Origin: Costus lasius
Lineage: Eukaryota; Streptophyta; Magnoliopsida; Zingiberales; Costaceae
NCBI GenBank assembly: GCA_027563935.2
Contig: CM050453.2
Span: 10,310,001 to 10,374,000, forward strand
Direction: 5' to 3'
DNA: 64,000 nucleotides
The number at the start of each line of letters is the position of its first letter. The stretch's first letter is position 1. Below, piece after piece: positions 10,413 through 21,913 of the stretch. The notes beneath the pieces are model-generated. The model was not told where the DNA came from and searched no databases. It saw only the letters and a program-made list of their open reading frames with translations. A program made the position numbers and the translations under genes.

Positions 10413-10643
10413 AATATATAAAAATATTGATGCATAAAATAAATACAAGAATAGATAAGAAGAGATTCGTCCACCTCGCATAAATTTGATTTCTTCCCCT
10501 ATAAAGAAACTCACAATACCAACCCCATTTGTAATTCCATCAATTATATTTTTATCAAAAAACTGAGTTAGTTCGGTTAATACCCTTATACCCATTGCAA
10601 AAACCCTAGTATAAAAAATATCTATGTAACCATGATTATATGA
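10413..10643 (-). pseudogene. Plastid ndhF C-terminal remnant, unit 2
   Basis: The most extended copy: [12 protein letters not shown] upstream, then the [20 protein letters not shown] block and [16 protein letters not shown]. One glycine-to-glutamate and one glycine-to-arginine difference separate it from unit 1. It shows no own start codon, so it is a fragment. Confidence 0.8.
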
Positions 10644-10808
10644 CCTTCTTACTCTAATTTTCATTTTTATATAACCTGACATAATGTGCCGTGTGCAAGA
10701 AAAAATAATAGTAATTTTTATTTTTATTATATTATACTTATATATGTATATTATTATATTATTTTTTATATTGCCCCCATATACCTTTGGGTCCTTGATC
10801 CACCACTG

Positions 10809-11120
10809 GCGGCAGCCATGATCTACTTCTCTACGTCTGCCTCATCTCCGCCGTCTCCAGTGCTCTCTTCACCAACGGCACTTGCTGCGTCATGCTGACC
10901 GGGTTCGTCCTCAAGCTTGCCCACTAGCACAGCCACCCGCCACAGCCCTTCCTCCTTGCGTTCACCTCCGGCGTTAACATTGGTTTTGCCGCAATGCTGA
11001 TCGGGAATCCCTAGAACCTTGTTATCAGCATGCAGTGCGGGATCTCATTCTAGAAGTTCCTTGTGGGGCTCTTTCCCGCGGTCCTAGTTGGTGCAATTCT
11101 ACCTTCCTACTATATGCATG
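10809..11120 (+). pseudogene. Lsi2-like exon 1 fragment, unit 2
   Basis: Same segment and same shared stop codons as unit 1. The stop mutations therefore predate the amplification. Confidence 0.85.
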
Positions 11121-11127
11121 TGTTTAA

Positions 11128-11201
<74 letters not shown>

Positions 11202-11249
11202 GTTTGCTCCCACTCATCATTGATGTTGCGCTGTTTGCCCCCTTTTATG

Positions 11250-11480
11250 AATATATAAAAATATTGATGCATAAAATAAATACAAGAATAGATAAGAAGA
11301 GATTCGTCCACCTTCCATAAATTTGATTCCTTCCCCTATACAGAAACTCACAATAACAACCCCATTTATAATTCCATCAATTATATTTTTATCAAACAAC
11401 TGAGTTAGTTCGGTTAATACCCTTATACCCATTGCAAAAACCATAGTATAAAAAATATCTATGTAACCAAGATTATATGA
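11250..11480 (-). pseudogene. Plastid ndhF C-terminal remnant, unit 3
   Basis: Same segment, more diverged ([17 protein letters not shown]). It is still open across the ndhF-like part. Confidence 0.75.
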
Positions 11481-11645
11481 CCTTCTTACTCTAATTTTCA
11501 GTTTTATATAACCTGACATAATGTGTCGTGTGCAAGAAAAAACAATAGTAATTTTTATTTTTATTATATTATACTTATATATGTATATTATTATATTATT
11601 TTTTATATTGCCCCCATATACCTTTGGGTCCTTGATCCACCACTA

Positions 11646-11957
11646 GCGGCGGCCATGATCTGCTTCTCTACATCAGCCTCATCTCCGCCGTCTCCAGTGC
11701 TCTCTTCACCAACGACACTTGCTACGTCATGCTGACCGGGTTCGTCCTCAACCTTGCCCAGTAACACAGCCACATGCCACAGCCCTTCCTCCTCGCGTTC
11801 ACCTCCGGCGCTAACATTGGTTTCGCCGCAATGCTGATCGGGAATCCCTAGAACCTTGTTATCAGCATGCAGTGCGGGATCTCATTCTAGAAGTTCCTTG
11901 TGGGGCTCTTTCCCGCGGTCCTAGTTGGTGCAACGCTACCTTCCTACTATATGCATG
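11646..11957 (+). pseudogene. Lsi2-like exon 1 fragment, unit 3
   Basis: Same segment. It retains the shared CCCTAGAACC stop but reads CCCAGTAACAC where the other copies have CCCACTAGCAC. Confidence 0.85.
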
Positions 11958-12022
11958 TGTTTAAAATATTATATATATATATATATTAATGTTTGCCCCC
12001 ACTCATCATTGATGTTGTGCTG

Positions 12023-12735
12023 TTTGCCTCTTCTTATGAATATATAAAAATATTGATGCATAAAATAAATACAAGAATAAATAAGAGATTCGTCCACCTC
12101 CTATAAATTTGATTCCTTCCCTTATAAAGAAACTCACAATACCAACCCCATTTGTAATTCCATCAATTATATTTTTATCAAAAAACTGAGTTAGTTCGGT
12201 TAATACCCTTATACCCATTGCAAAAACCCTAGTATAAAAAATATCTATGCAACCATGATTATATGACCTTCTTACTCTAATTTTTATTTTTATATAACCT
12301 AACATAATGTGCCGTGTGCAAGAAAAAATAATAGTAATTTTTATTTTTATTATATTATACTTATATATGTATATTATTATATTATTTTTTTTATATTGGC
12401 CCCATATACCTTTGGGTCCTTATCCACCACTGGTGGCGGCCATGATCTGCTTCTCTACGTCTGCCTCATCTCCGCCGTCTCCAGTGCTCTCTTCACCAAC
12501 GGCACTTGCTGCATCATGCTGACCAGGTTCGTCTTCAACCTTGCCCACTAGCACAGCCTCCCGCCACAGCCCTTCCTCCTCGCGTTCACCTCCGACACTA
12601 ACATTGGTTTCGCCACAATGCTGATCGGGAATCCCTAGAACTTTGTTATCACCATGTAGTGAGGGATCTCATTCTAGAAGTTCCTTGTGGGGCTCTTTCC
12701 CGCGGTCCTAGTTGGTGCAACGTTACCTTCCTACA
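12023..12735 (+). repeat. Array unit 4 (last, runs on into the rest of the pseudogene)
   Basis: Same parts, but the Lsi2-like segment does not break off into (TA)n. It continues through the rest of exon 1 and into exons 2 and 3. This identifies it as the original arrangement from which the other units were copied. Confidence 0.8.
12039..12266 (-). pseudogene. Plastid ndhF C-terminal remnant, unit 4
   Basis: Same segment with a one-codon deletion in GGGRISYLF, where the other copies have ISSYLF. Confidence 0.75.
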
Positions 12736-13605
12736 TGCTACTTCTAGAAAACGTTGTCAAGGAAGACGAAGTGGCTACCAAGGAAGATCCCTCACACGAT
12801 GAGTACCTCCAATTCATCTCTCATAGAAAAAGTCGTACCAACAAAACGCGTAAGATATGTGTCTACCTTGTAATGATCTGCATGCTTGTCTGGTTTCTCA
12901 TAGGGCTCAACATGTCATGGACCGACATTGCTGCTGCCCTCGCCCTCGTCGTGCTCAATTTCAAGTACGCTTCTCTTTTCTTGGAGAAGGTGATGAAGCC
13001 TTTACCTAACCACCCGCATATTTCCCTCTTGTAAAGCCAACTCTCTGCTAATCTTCTTTTGTGCCATGTTCATAACCATCAATGGGTTCAACAAGATGGG
13101 AATCCCTAGCACCCTGTTGGAGTTTGTAAAGCTGTACTCCTGCATCAACCGGGTGAGCGGCATTGCGCTGCTCTCATTGGTGGTTCTCGTGCTCTCCAAC
13201 ATCGCCTCCAACGTTCCCACAAGTGAGCTAGGGTTCCGACGATTAGATCCTTGCATTTCTTTCTTTTCCATTGTTATGAAACATCTGGTTGTCGCTGCAG
13301 TGCTACTGTTGGGCGGGCAAGTCGCAGCCTTGGCAGCCGTCATATCTCTAGAGGAGGAGATGCGTGTGTGGCTGATACTGGCATGGGTTAGCATGGTGGC
13401 TGGAAACCTCTCCTCCTGGGCTCCGCTGCTAACCTCATTGTCTGCGAGCAGGCTCACCAGGTCCCGTCCGGTAGTTACAACCCCTCCTTTAGCCACCATC
13501 ACTTCGGCCTCCCCTCCACCATCATCATCGGCACCGCCGAATTGCTTTTGATTAGGTGCTACTAATCATTGTTAATTAGGGAAGTGAATAGTAAATCCAT
13601 TGATA
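12433..13605 (+). pseudogene. Lsi2-like pseudogene body (exon 1 end, exons 2 and 3, 3'UTR)
   Basis: Collinear with the intact gene at 50617-52060. The exon 1 remainder includes [20 protein letters not shown]. Exon 2 starts near 13025 and includes FNKMGIPSTLLEFV and LSNIASNVPT. Exon 3 starts near 13301 (VLLLGGQVAALAAVIS). It has stop codons, a large deletion in the hydrophilic loop, altered splice sites (the acceptor region before exon 2 is shortened) and a 1-bp deletion in GGAAACCTCTCCTCCTGG that shifts the frame. The 3'UTR similarity (ATCATTGTTAATTAGGGAAG) extends to about 13605. It is a nonfunctional paralogue, not a processed copy, because intron positions and intron sequence are retained. 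Confidence 0.9.
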
Positions 13606-13611
13606 TAATGC

Positions 13612-15090
13612 TGTTTTTAACAACTTGTTTACTAGGGAGGAAAAGAGGAAGGAAAAGGAGGGAAAGGAAAGAAACCTTTATTTTTCTTGTTTACAGGATC
13701 TGGGCTATCACGTTTAATCTTGAGGTCACCTTTTTAAAATTGGGTTAAATTGAACCGGTGAGATTAATCATCATTATTACTAATTAATTTTATCTGCCTG
13801 ATCGGGCGGATGAGCTGATGAGGATCAATGGGGCAAGCGGCCGGGTGATTGATTTGAATGGCCGTGGTGAGCAAACGGGAGTTCGGAACTAGTACCAGTA
13901 CGAAACTCCTAATCCCGAACTCCCAAATTTCAAATTGTAGATACCGATACTAGTACCGAATTCTAATTTTGAACTTCCAAAAATTATTTTAAAAAATTCC
14001 CGAAATCCCGAAATTTTACATTCTTATATTCCTAAATCCAACTTAAACATAAATAATAATAAATAATTTCATAATATAAAATATAGCTAACAATTACATA
14101 TTTAATAATATTCAAGTATTGAACTAATAATTCAATAACCAGACACAACCAACTAATAATTCACCTATTCAACAACCTAACATTCAAGTAACTACACTAG
14201 TAACAACTACTAAGTTCCAAAATTCTAACAAGTAGTAACAACTAACAAATAACAAAACCAAAATCTATAACAATTCCTAATTTCAAGTTCTAGCATTCAA
14301 CAACCAACAATTCTAAAGTTCTAACAAAATAATATATCCATTGATCAGTCAGGATAATTTTGTTCTTAACAACTTGTTTACTAGGGAGGAAAAGAGGAAG
14401 GAAAAGGAGGGAAAGGAAAGAAACCTTTATTTTTCTTGTTTACAGGATTTGGGCTATCACATTTAGTCTTGAGGTCACCTTTTTAAAATTGGGTTAAATT
14501 GAACCGGTGAGATTAATCATCATTATTACTAATTAATTTTATCTGCCTGATCGGGCGGATGAGCTAACGAGGATCAATGGGGCAGGCGGCCGGGTGATTA
14601 ATTTGAATGGCCGTGGTGAGCAAACGGGAGTTCAGGACTAGTACCAGTACCAAACTCCTAGTCCTGAACTCACAAATTTCAAATTGTAGATACCAATACT
14701 AGTACCGAATTCTAATTTTGAACTCCCAAAAATTATTTCGGGAAATTCCCGAAATCCCAAAATTTTACATTCTTATATTTCTAAATCCAACTTAAGCATA
14801 AATAATAATAAATAATTTCATAATATAAAATATAGCTAACAATTACATATTTAACAATATTCAAGTATTGAACTAATAATTCAATAACCAGACACAACCA
14901 ACTAATAATTAACCTATTCAACAACCTAACATTCAAGTAACTACACTAGTAACAACTACTAAGTTCCAAAATTCTAACAAGTAGTAACAACTAACAAATA
15001 AGAAAACCAAAATCTGTAACAATTCCTAATTTCAAGTTCTAGCATTCAACAACCAACAATTCTAAAGTTCTAACAAAATAATATATCCCA
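13612..15090. repeat. 749 bp tandem duplication of hAT-like DNA
   Basis: 13612-14360 and 14361-15090 are highly similar direct copies; for example, CAACTTGTTTACTAGGGAGG lies at 13621 and 14370. Both carry a part beginning near GTGAGCAAACGGGAGTTC with ACTAGTACCAGTAC motifs, then an AT/AC-rich tail. This is the style of a nonautonomous hAT element, and the outer element may resume beyond the inserted hAT at 19204. The copies abut the pseudogene 3'UTR; ATCCATTGAT occurs near each junction, a possible site of unequal exchange. Confidence 0.8.
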
Positions 15091-15442
15091 TGATCAAAAT
15101 TTCAATTTACAAATTCCACCACCATGCACAGCCAACAACATACAAGTTATAGTACATCCAAATATCAAATTTTCAATGATCCAAAGAAGTAAAAACCCAT
15201 TTTCATCACCTCCATAGCTCTATAAACATTTCTAGTAGCTGTGATAATAAAAAATAAAATAAAAGATTACAACTTGAGACAAGTAATAAAAGCCAAAATA
15301 AACAAATAAACAATAACACAATTAGGCAATTCTAAAATGCTAAAATAGACAAAAAAAAATAATATAAGATTATATGTCTCTGAGTAATAAAAATTGAAAA
15401 TATACCTTTTGGCATTTGCACTAATCAATAACATTAGTTGAC
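15091..15442. other. AT-rich flank of the inserted hAT element
   Basis: No gene is recognised. A 60-codon minus ORF is low-complexity and taken as chance. Confidence 0.4.
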
Positions 15443-15450
15443 GCTCCATC

Positions 15451-18400
15451 CAGTGGCGGATCTACGTTGAGGCAAGTGTGGGCAAATGCCCCCACTACCA
15501 AAATTTTTAATCCTATTATATATATAATATTTAATAAATATTGCCCCCACTAAAATATAATTTATGCCTCCAGTAAACCCAAAACCCAAAGAAATAAATA
15601 AAATGTTCCCGCCATGGAAGGTTTTGCTGTGAGCCCACTATGTAGCAACTTACTTAAATAGGCATTGACTATTTGACTTCTTGTCCAAATTATATGGCAA
15701 CAAATTTTTTGGCATGCTGAGTACGCTAAATCATATTTGGAAAATATGACTATTCATCTTCTTCGCTTCAGCGTTCACGCCTTTTTTTTTCTTTTCTTCC
15801 TTCTTTCTTCCTTCACACCTTCTTAGTTAATCCCTTTTCCTTCGTCTTCAATTCTTCACTAATTTAATTTCTATTGATTGTGGATTTGTGGGAAGCTATT
15901 GTAGGCTGTGGCGATGGTTTATGCACTCGACGAAAGATAGCAGATTTGAGTTTTAAATCTTTTTGTATTTATCCCTTTTCCTTTGACTAAGTTTCATCCC
16001 CATGTAAAAAAGAACTCTATTCTTTTTTTTTTATTTCGCCATTCTATCATCTCTCCTAGACTCCTACCCTTTTGCAAATTTTCATGTTCACGGAAGAAGT
16101 ATTAGCATACTAATCCTTCTTTTCTTATAGCATCTTGAACTCTGCGCTTGCGGTCCTTTATTCCCAGTCAACAGTGATTTTTTTTTTTTTTATGTAACTG
16201 AGTAACTCTAGTCTCTACAGACCTTTCTTATAGCATTCTGCCTAATCCTTCTTTTCATTGAAGGAAAAGCTGGAAGTTGCTGTTGGATTTGGGCATTCAA
16301 CTATTCAAGAAGCTTGTGGTTGTGGCCTATGGTTCTTAATATTTGGAGTTGAAGATTTTATTTAACTTGTTGTCTTGTACGAAAATTACAGCCTACAGGT
16401 GAGTAACTATATCAATATACATATCATGAAATTTTGTAGTTCTTCTTTGCTTTGAATACCTTATTAGATTTAGCAAATGATCAAACTATATCAATATGCA
16501 TATTCTTAGAGTAAACAAATTTTCATTTGATGTTTAAACTTAGCTCTATTTTAACAAAATTGTAATAAAAGAGTTTATAGACTTTCAATGTTTATGTATT
16601 TCAGCATTTAATGTTTTATATAATTTTTATAACAAAATACATATATAATGTTGTATAATAAATAATTCTTTTTATTATCTTTTGAATAAGATATTGAAAA
16701 ATTTCTTAAAAGAAAATCTGTAATAGATAATGAACAGAATCTTAGGGAGAAAAATTATAAAGCCAAAGAAGAATCATTCAAGCAATCACATACTGAGATT
16801 AATATAGAAGATCTTCCTGCTGATCTAGGATTAAGAATTAGAATTTCTGAATATCATCCTAATGATCGAGATAAGATACGAAGAGCATATTTACAAAAGG
16901 GACCATGTCAACCTCGAAAACATGATTTTCCTCAGAAGAAAATTGGAAATACACTTAGAAGATTTTGTTCTTCTTGGTTTAATGAGTATGCAAATTGGCT
17001 GGAGTATAGTATTTCAAAAGATGCAGCTTTCTGTTTATGTTGTTATCTCTTTAAGCCAGATTTAAACAATCAAGGAGGTGGAGATTCTTTTATTACTGAA
17101 GGGTTTTCAAATTGGAATAAGAAAGAAAGATTTAAGATACATATTATTGGTCCTAATAGTTCGCATAATCAAGCTTTAAAAAAATGTTATGCCTTGATGA
17201 AGCAAAATCAGCATATAGAAACTATTTTATCTAAGCAATCTGACCAAGTTCGAAGTATGTATCGCACTCGTTTAAGTGCATCAATTGATTGTATAAGATT
17301 CCTTTTGCGCCAAAGTTTGGCTTTTCGTGGTCATGATGAGTTTGAAACATCAAATAATCAAGGCAACTTTCTTGAACTTCTTAAGTTCTTAGCTCAGCAT
17401 AATGAGTCAATAAGTAATGTGGTTTTACAAAATGCACCAGAAAATCATCAATTGATTGCCCCTGATATTCAGAAAGATATTGTAAATGCTGCTTACTGCA
17501 CATGAAACTACAAATGCTATACTTAACAAGATTGGAGATGACTTATTTGCAATTATTGTAAATGAATTAAGAGATATCTCTAATAAAGAATAAATGGCAG
17601 TTGCTTTACGTTTTGTAGATAAAAAATGAAGAGTTTTAGAAAGATTTCTTGCTATTGTACATGTTAGTGATACAAGTGTTATATCTTTAAAAGTAGCAAT
17701 AGAATCTTTGCTTTATAAGCATGGGCTAAGCTCATCAAGAATTTGAGGTCAAGGCTATGATGATGCTAGTAATATACAAGGTGCATTGAATGGTTTAAAA
17801 AGCTTGATACTTAGAGAAAATTCATTAGCATTCTACATTCATTGTTTTTCGTATCAACTCCAACTCACACTTGTTGCTGTTTAAAAAAATGAGATTCAAG
17901 TTGCTTCATTATTTAATTTAGTATCTATTTTATTGAATATTGTTGGAGGCTCATGCAAACGTGTTGATATGCTTCGAGAGAAACAACTTGCTAAAGTGAA
18001 AGATGGATTAACAAAAGGAGAACTGAAAAGTGGTTGTGGTTTGAATCAAGAAACTTGTTTGAAACGACCAAATGATACTCGTTGGAGCTCACATTATAAT
18101 ACACTGATAAATGTGACTATTATGTATTCTTCTATCATTGATGTGCTTGAGATAATTATAGAAGATGGTTTAAGTTCAGAGCAACGTGCTGAAGCAAAAG
18201 GACTTTTAGAATCAGTGCAAACTTTTGATTTTGTGTTCACCTTGCATTTACTGAAAAATATTTTGGGTATCATAAATGAATTATCTCAGGCATTACAGAG
18301 AAAAGATCAAGATATTATTAATACAATAACATTGGTTAGAATTTCTAAGCAATGCCTACAAATAATGAGAGACAATGGATGAGAATTCTTATTAGATGAA

Positions 18401-19195
18401 GTCTCTACATTTTGTAAAACTAATGAAATTGATATTCCTGATATGAATGCAATATTTGTGGCAAAAGGAAGGCGACGTCGTGAAATTCAACAAGTGCTTA
18501 ATATAGACAAATATCGTGCGGGATTGTTTTATGTTGTTTTAGATCGACAACTTCAAGAACTTGATGATCGATTTCATGAAATAAATACTGAATTACTATT
18601 ATGTGTGGCATGTCTTAACCTAGACGATTCTTTTTCAGCTTTTGATAAGCAAAGATTAATTCATCTTGCTCAGTTTTACCCGTCTGAGTTTTCTACTATG
18701 GAGTTGATTGTACTTGAAAATCAGCTTGAGACTTACATAATTGATATGCGCACAAGTGTTGAATTTTCAATAATAATAGGAATTGCAGCCCTTGCAGAAA
18801 AATTGGTTGAATCAAAAAGAAATATTGTGTATCCATTAGTTTATTTACTTGTAAAATTAGTTCTTATTTTATCAGTTGTTACTGCCACAGTGGAAAGAGC
18901 TTTTTCTACTATGAAAATAGTCAAAAATAGATTACGAAATCGAATGGGAGATGGTTGGATAAAGGATTGCTTGGTCACTTATATTGAAAATGATATCTTT
19001 GATACTATTGACAATGAATTAATTATTCAAAGATTTCAGTCAATGAAAACTCGTCGAGGCCAGTTGTAATATCTGTAAGTATATTCAAACTTGCAAAGCT
19101 TTTATTTTTATTTATGTTTTACTTAAGAGTGTAATATTTTTGTATCTGCATATTATATTGCCCCCACTTAGCCCCGGGTCCTGGATCCGCCACTG
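15451..19195 (+). mobile_element. Complete hAT transposon with intact ends and 8-bp target-site duplication
   Basis: The terminal inverted repeats are CAGTGGCGGATC at 15451 and GATCCGCCACTG ending at 19195. The element is flanked by identical 8-bp duplications GCTCCATC at 15443-15450 and 19196-19203, the length diagnostic of hAT elements. It is 3745 bp long. Subterminal TTGCCCCCACT motifs occur at both ends. The transposase gene inside is broken. The intact duplication and ends indicate a fairly recent insertion into the repeat-rich DNA left of it. Confidence 0.95.
16691..19069 (+). pseudogene. hAT transposase (TTF-type zinc finger, DUF4371, dimerisation domain), inactivated
   Basis: A noncoding first exon appears to splice from CCTACAG|GTGAGT (16398) to TTGAATAAG|AT (16690). 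The open frame from 16691 to 17505 holds the TTF-type zinc-finger region (RKHDFPQKKIG, SSWFNEYANWLEYS, AAFCLCCYLFK) and the start of the DUF4371 transposase core. A frameshift near 17503 moves the frame, which then continues to 19069 with in-frame stops at 17591, 17627, 17744, 17882 and 18380. In the core motif the sequence reads IIVNELRD where related elements have VDES, so a catalytic aspartate appears lost. The C-terminal hAT dimerisation domain is well kept (TATVERAFSTMKIVKNRLRN). It resembles plant proteins annotated as zinc finger MYM-type 1-like. It is a nonfunctional copy whose ends could still be used in trans. Confidence 0.9.
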
Positions 19196-19203
19196 GCTCC
19201 ATC

Positions 19204-21441
19204 TAGAGTAACTCGAGACCAGTCTAAATAATCAAACCAACCAAACAATGGAACAAATATAAATATATAAGTAATTAAATTTGGAGGTTGAAATAAATAA
19301 AATAATGAATGAAAAAAAGAAAACATAATATTACCTTTATCTAATATCTATTTCTTAAGTCTTTCCCAATACTAATGGGGAATTCATAGCCTAAAACTAA
19401 TCTTGAGTGCATACCAAAGCTTGAACTATCAAGTTAAAAACTCTTAAATGGATCCAAAATCCTTCCCCAAGTCAGTCTACCCATTGCCCAATTGCATTAT
19501 TACGCATGCTTTGTGGGATCCACATAATATACAGTGGTATGAATCGACAACATGTGATGGTTTTAACGTGGGCCCGTCCATGGGTCTATCCATTGTAGAC
19601 TTTTTTTTAAATATTATTTTTGATGGAGTTAGACTTGATTTGATGTAGTAAAATGAGTTAATAAATTTATTTTAAAATGTTATAGTTTATTAAAAAAATT
19701 GTATAAAATTAAAATATAAAAAATATAGAAATGCACATAAATAATTTTGTTCACTTTTCCAAAATTATGGCTTAATTTTCTTTTTTCTAAATGATAATTT
19801 TGATGGAGTTAACTTGATATAATGTAGTCCAACTTGCTCCAATTAATATATTTGTTTTCTATTACTAAGATTGTATTTAGCTAAGTTTTTGATAAAATAA
19901 ATTAAATCTGATCCAATTTGGTTTCAATTAAAGTATGATTAAATAAACATATTCATCTATGATTAATTTCTACAATTACTATTTACTGTAATGATGTTGT
20001 TCTGCTTTTTAAAATCTAAAATACAAAATTAAAAATCACTTAATTTTTCTATTTTTATTTGAAATAACTTTTTAAATATAACATATTAGATAAATCTAGC
20101 TCAAGATTATTTAATTTTTGTTTATGTTGGGAACTTGGGTTCATGATCAAGCCATATGAATACTTTAAATTTAGTTGGAAGCAACAAAAATGTATGATAA
20201 CTAAATAAAAAATATTAAATTTATTGAATCAAATTTATCAATAAAATTGATAAATTTAATAATTCAATTATTATCAAACTTCTACTAGCCTGTATGCACT
20301 TTTTTAAAAAAAAAAATTATTAAATTTTTATTGCACCATAACTCCAGATAGACTAAGAATATTTTAGATCTAAGACTAAGAGACTCAAAATTATTACAAT
20401 AGGGAATATTATATATATGTATAAAATTTACATATATTATGACCAATTAATTGAAATAAACAAAGTACATTTAACATTTCTGGTGCATCGACTAAATGAC
20501 TATAACCAAATTTGAAATTCCAATAGAATAGTAAACTCCATAAGTCCAGTCTTCACTTATCTCCATTGGTACAAGCTCTGCATAGCGGCGCTATAGTAAA
20601 AAAGCGGAACTGATCGGGATTGAGGCTTGGTAACAGAATAAGTAGTTATTTAATAAATAAATAAGTATATTAATTAATTATTAAATAAATAATATTCGGT
20701 AATTTTAAAATTTTTTCCAAAGTGCTGATAGATATCTCGATACCAAAATAAAAAAATATTAAAAAATTCGATACTACACAAAGAGCACTCCGGCCACCTG
20801 CACTTGCAGTCAAATCTCTTTAATTATTATTATTATTTTTTTAATTATCATCAGACGTCAAGTGAGGAATGAGGACGAGCATGGTGATGCGCGTTGCTCC
20901 CTTTCAACAGCATTGCTGGCTAGGATCGCCCTGGCGAGGAGAAGCGGCGACAACATAAGCTGGTTGTGGTCGACCTGACAACGATGGAGAAGAGAGAGCT
21001 TTAGTTCAATTGCAGATGCTGCTGCTTGTTTGGCGAGTAGATCGTTTTCTTTGGTGGGTAGCCTGCAACTGCTGAAAGCATTGTTCATAAATAATTCATG
21101 CAGCGTTAACGTCTAATATGTTACTTAGCCTCTGTTCTTCTTTTTCTCTAATCTCTACATCTTGCATGCTGCAATTATATCATAAATTTTACAATCTAAA
21201 CGTGACGTATTTGTAAATAGGGATGGAACGACAGCAAATCTTGCAAAATAGTCCAGCAATCCTATTTCCGTTGCTGAAGATTGATCCCAAGTACTCATTA
21301 GAATTACCTTATGTATGAAAAACCTTCATAACTACGATTGATTCCAACTAGGGCTGCATTCCATCGAACAAATGTCTTTTTGCCTTTAGTGAGACTGAAT
21401 TGTACAACTTTTAGCTTCTTCCAAACAGGGATCACTAACTT
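19204..21441. other. AT-rich intergenic DNA, no gene recognised
   Basis: The part up to about 19500 may be the right portion of the element interrupted by the hAT insertion (it ends near CCCATTGCCCAATTGC). The remainder is AT-rich with homopolymer and TAAATAAATA runs. A 76-codon minus ORF at 20858-21088 shows no domain. Confidence 0.4.
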
Positions 21442-21444
21442 TTA

Positions 21445-21910
21445 GGGTCTGTTTGGCCCTGCTTCGAAGCTGATTATAAGCAGCTTTTAAGTAGAAAGCA
21501 GTTGAAAAACTGTTTGGTAATGAAAAGCAGAAGTAGAAAAAAATAGTAAAAAACAGAAGTTGGGAAAGCTACAATTTGATACTTTTACAGTTTCTGCTTC
21601 TCCAAAAAAGTAATTTATATAATTTTATTTAAAATTTTAGATATTATTATTTTAAATAATTTAAAGTTTTAACACTAAATAAAAATAAAAACATATTATT
21701 ATTTTAAATAATTTAAAATAATATAATTTAAAATAATATAATTTAAAATAATATAATTTAAAATAATATATTTATTTATTATTTTAAATTTTAACAGCAG
21801 TTAAAAAGTTATTAACCAAATATCTTATAAATTTTAACAGTGCAGCATAGTACAGTACAGCATAATTTAGTACAGTTGTAAAGCTATCAACAGTGGGGCT
21901 AAACAAACCC
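21445..21910. mobile_element. Tourist-like MITE (PIF/Harbinger type), TTA target site
   Basis: The ends are GGGTCTGTTTGGCCC and GGGCTAAACAAACCC, flanked by TTA at 21442-21444 and 21911-21913. The interior is AT-rich with several AATAATATAATTTAA repeats (about 21715-21770). A degenerate relative may lie at 35343-35430. Confidence 0.8.
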
Positions 21911-21913
21911 TTA

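Larger units (their letters stand above)
10397..11233 (+). repeat. Array unit 2
   Basis: Same order of parts as unit 1. Length 837 bp; the difference is mostly in the (TA)n tract and a short ATTTTTTATATTG insertion before the hAT terminus. Confidence 0.85.
11234..12022 (+). repeat. Array unit 3
   Basis: Same order of parts. Length 789 bp because the (TA)n tract is short (about 11969-11986). The hAT terminus is mutated to CACTA at the last base. Confidence 0.85.
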
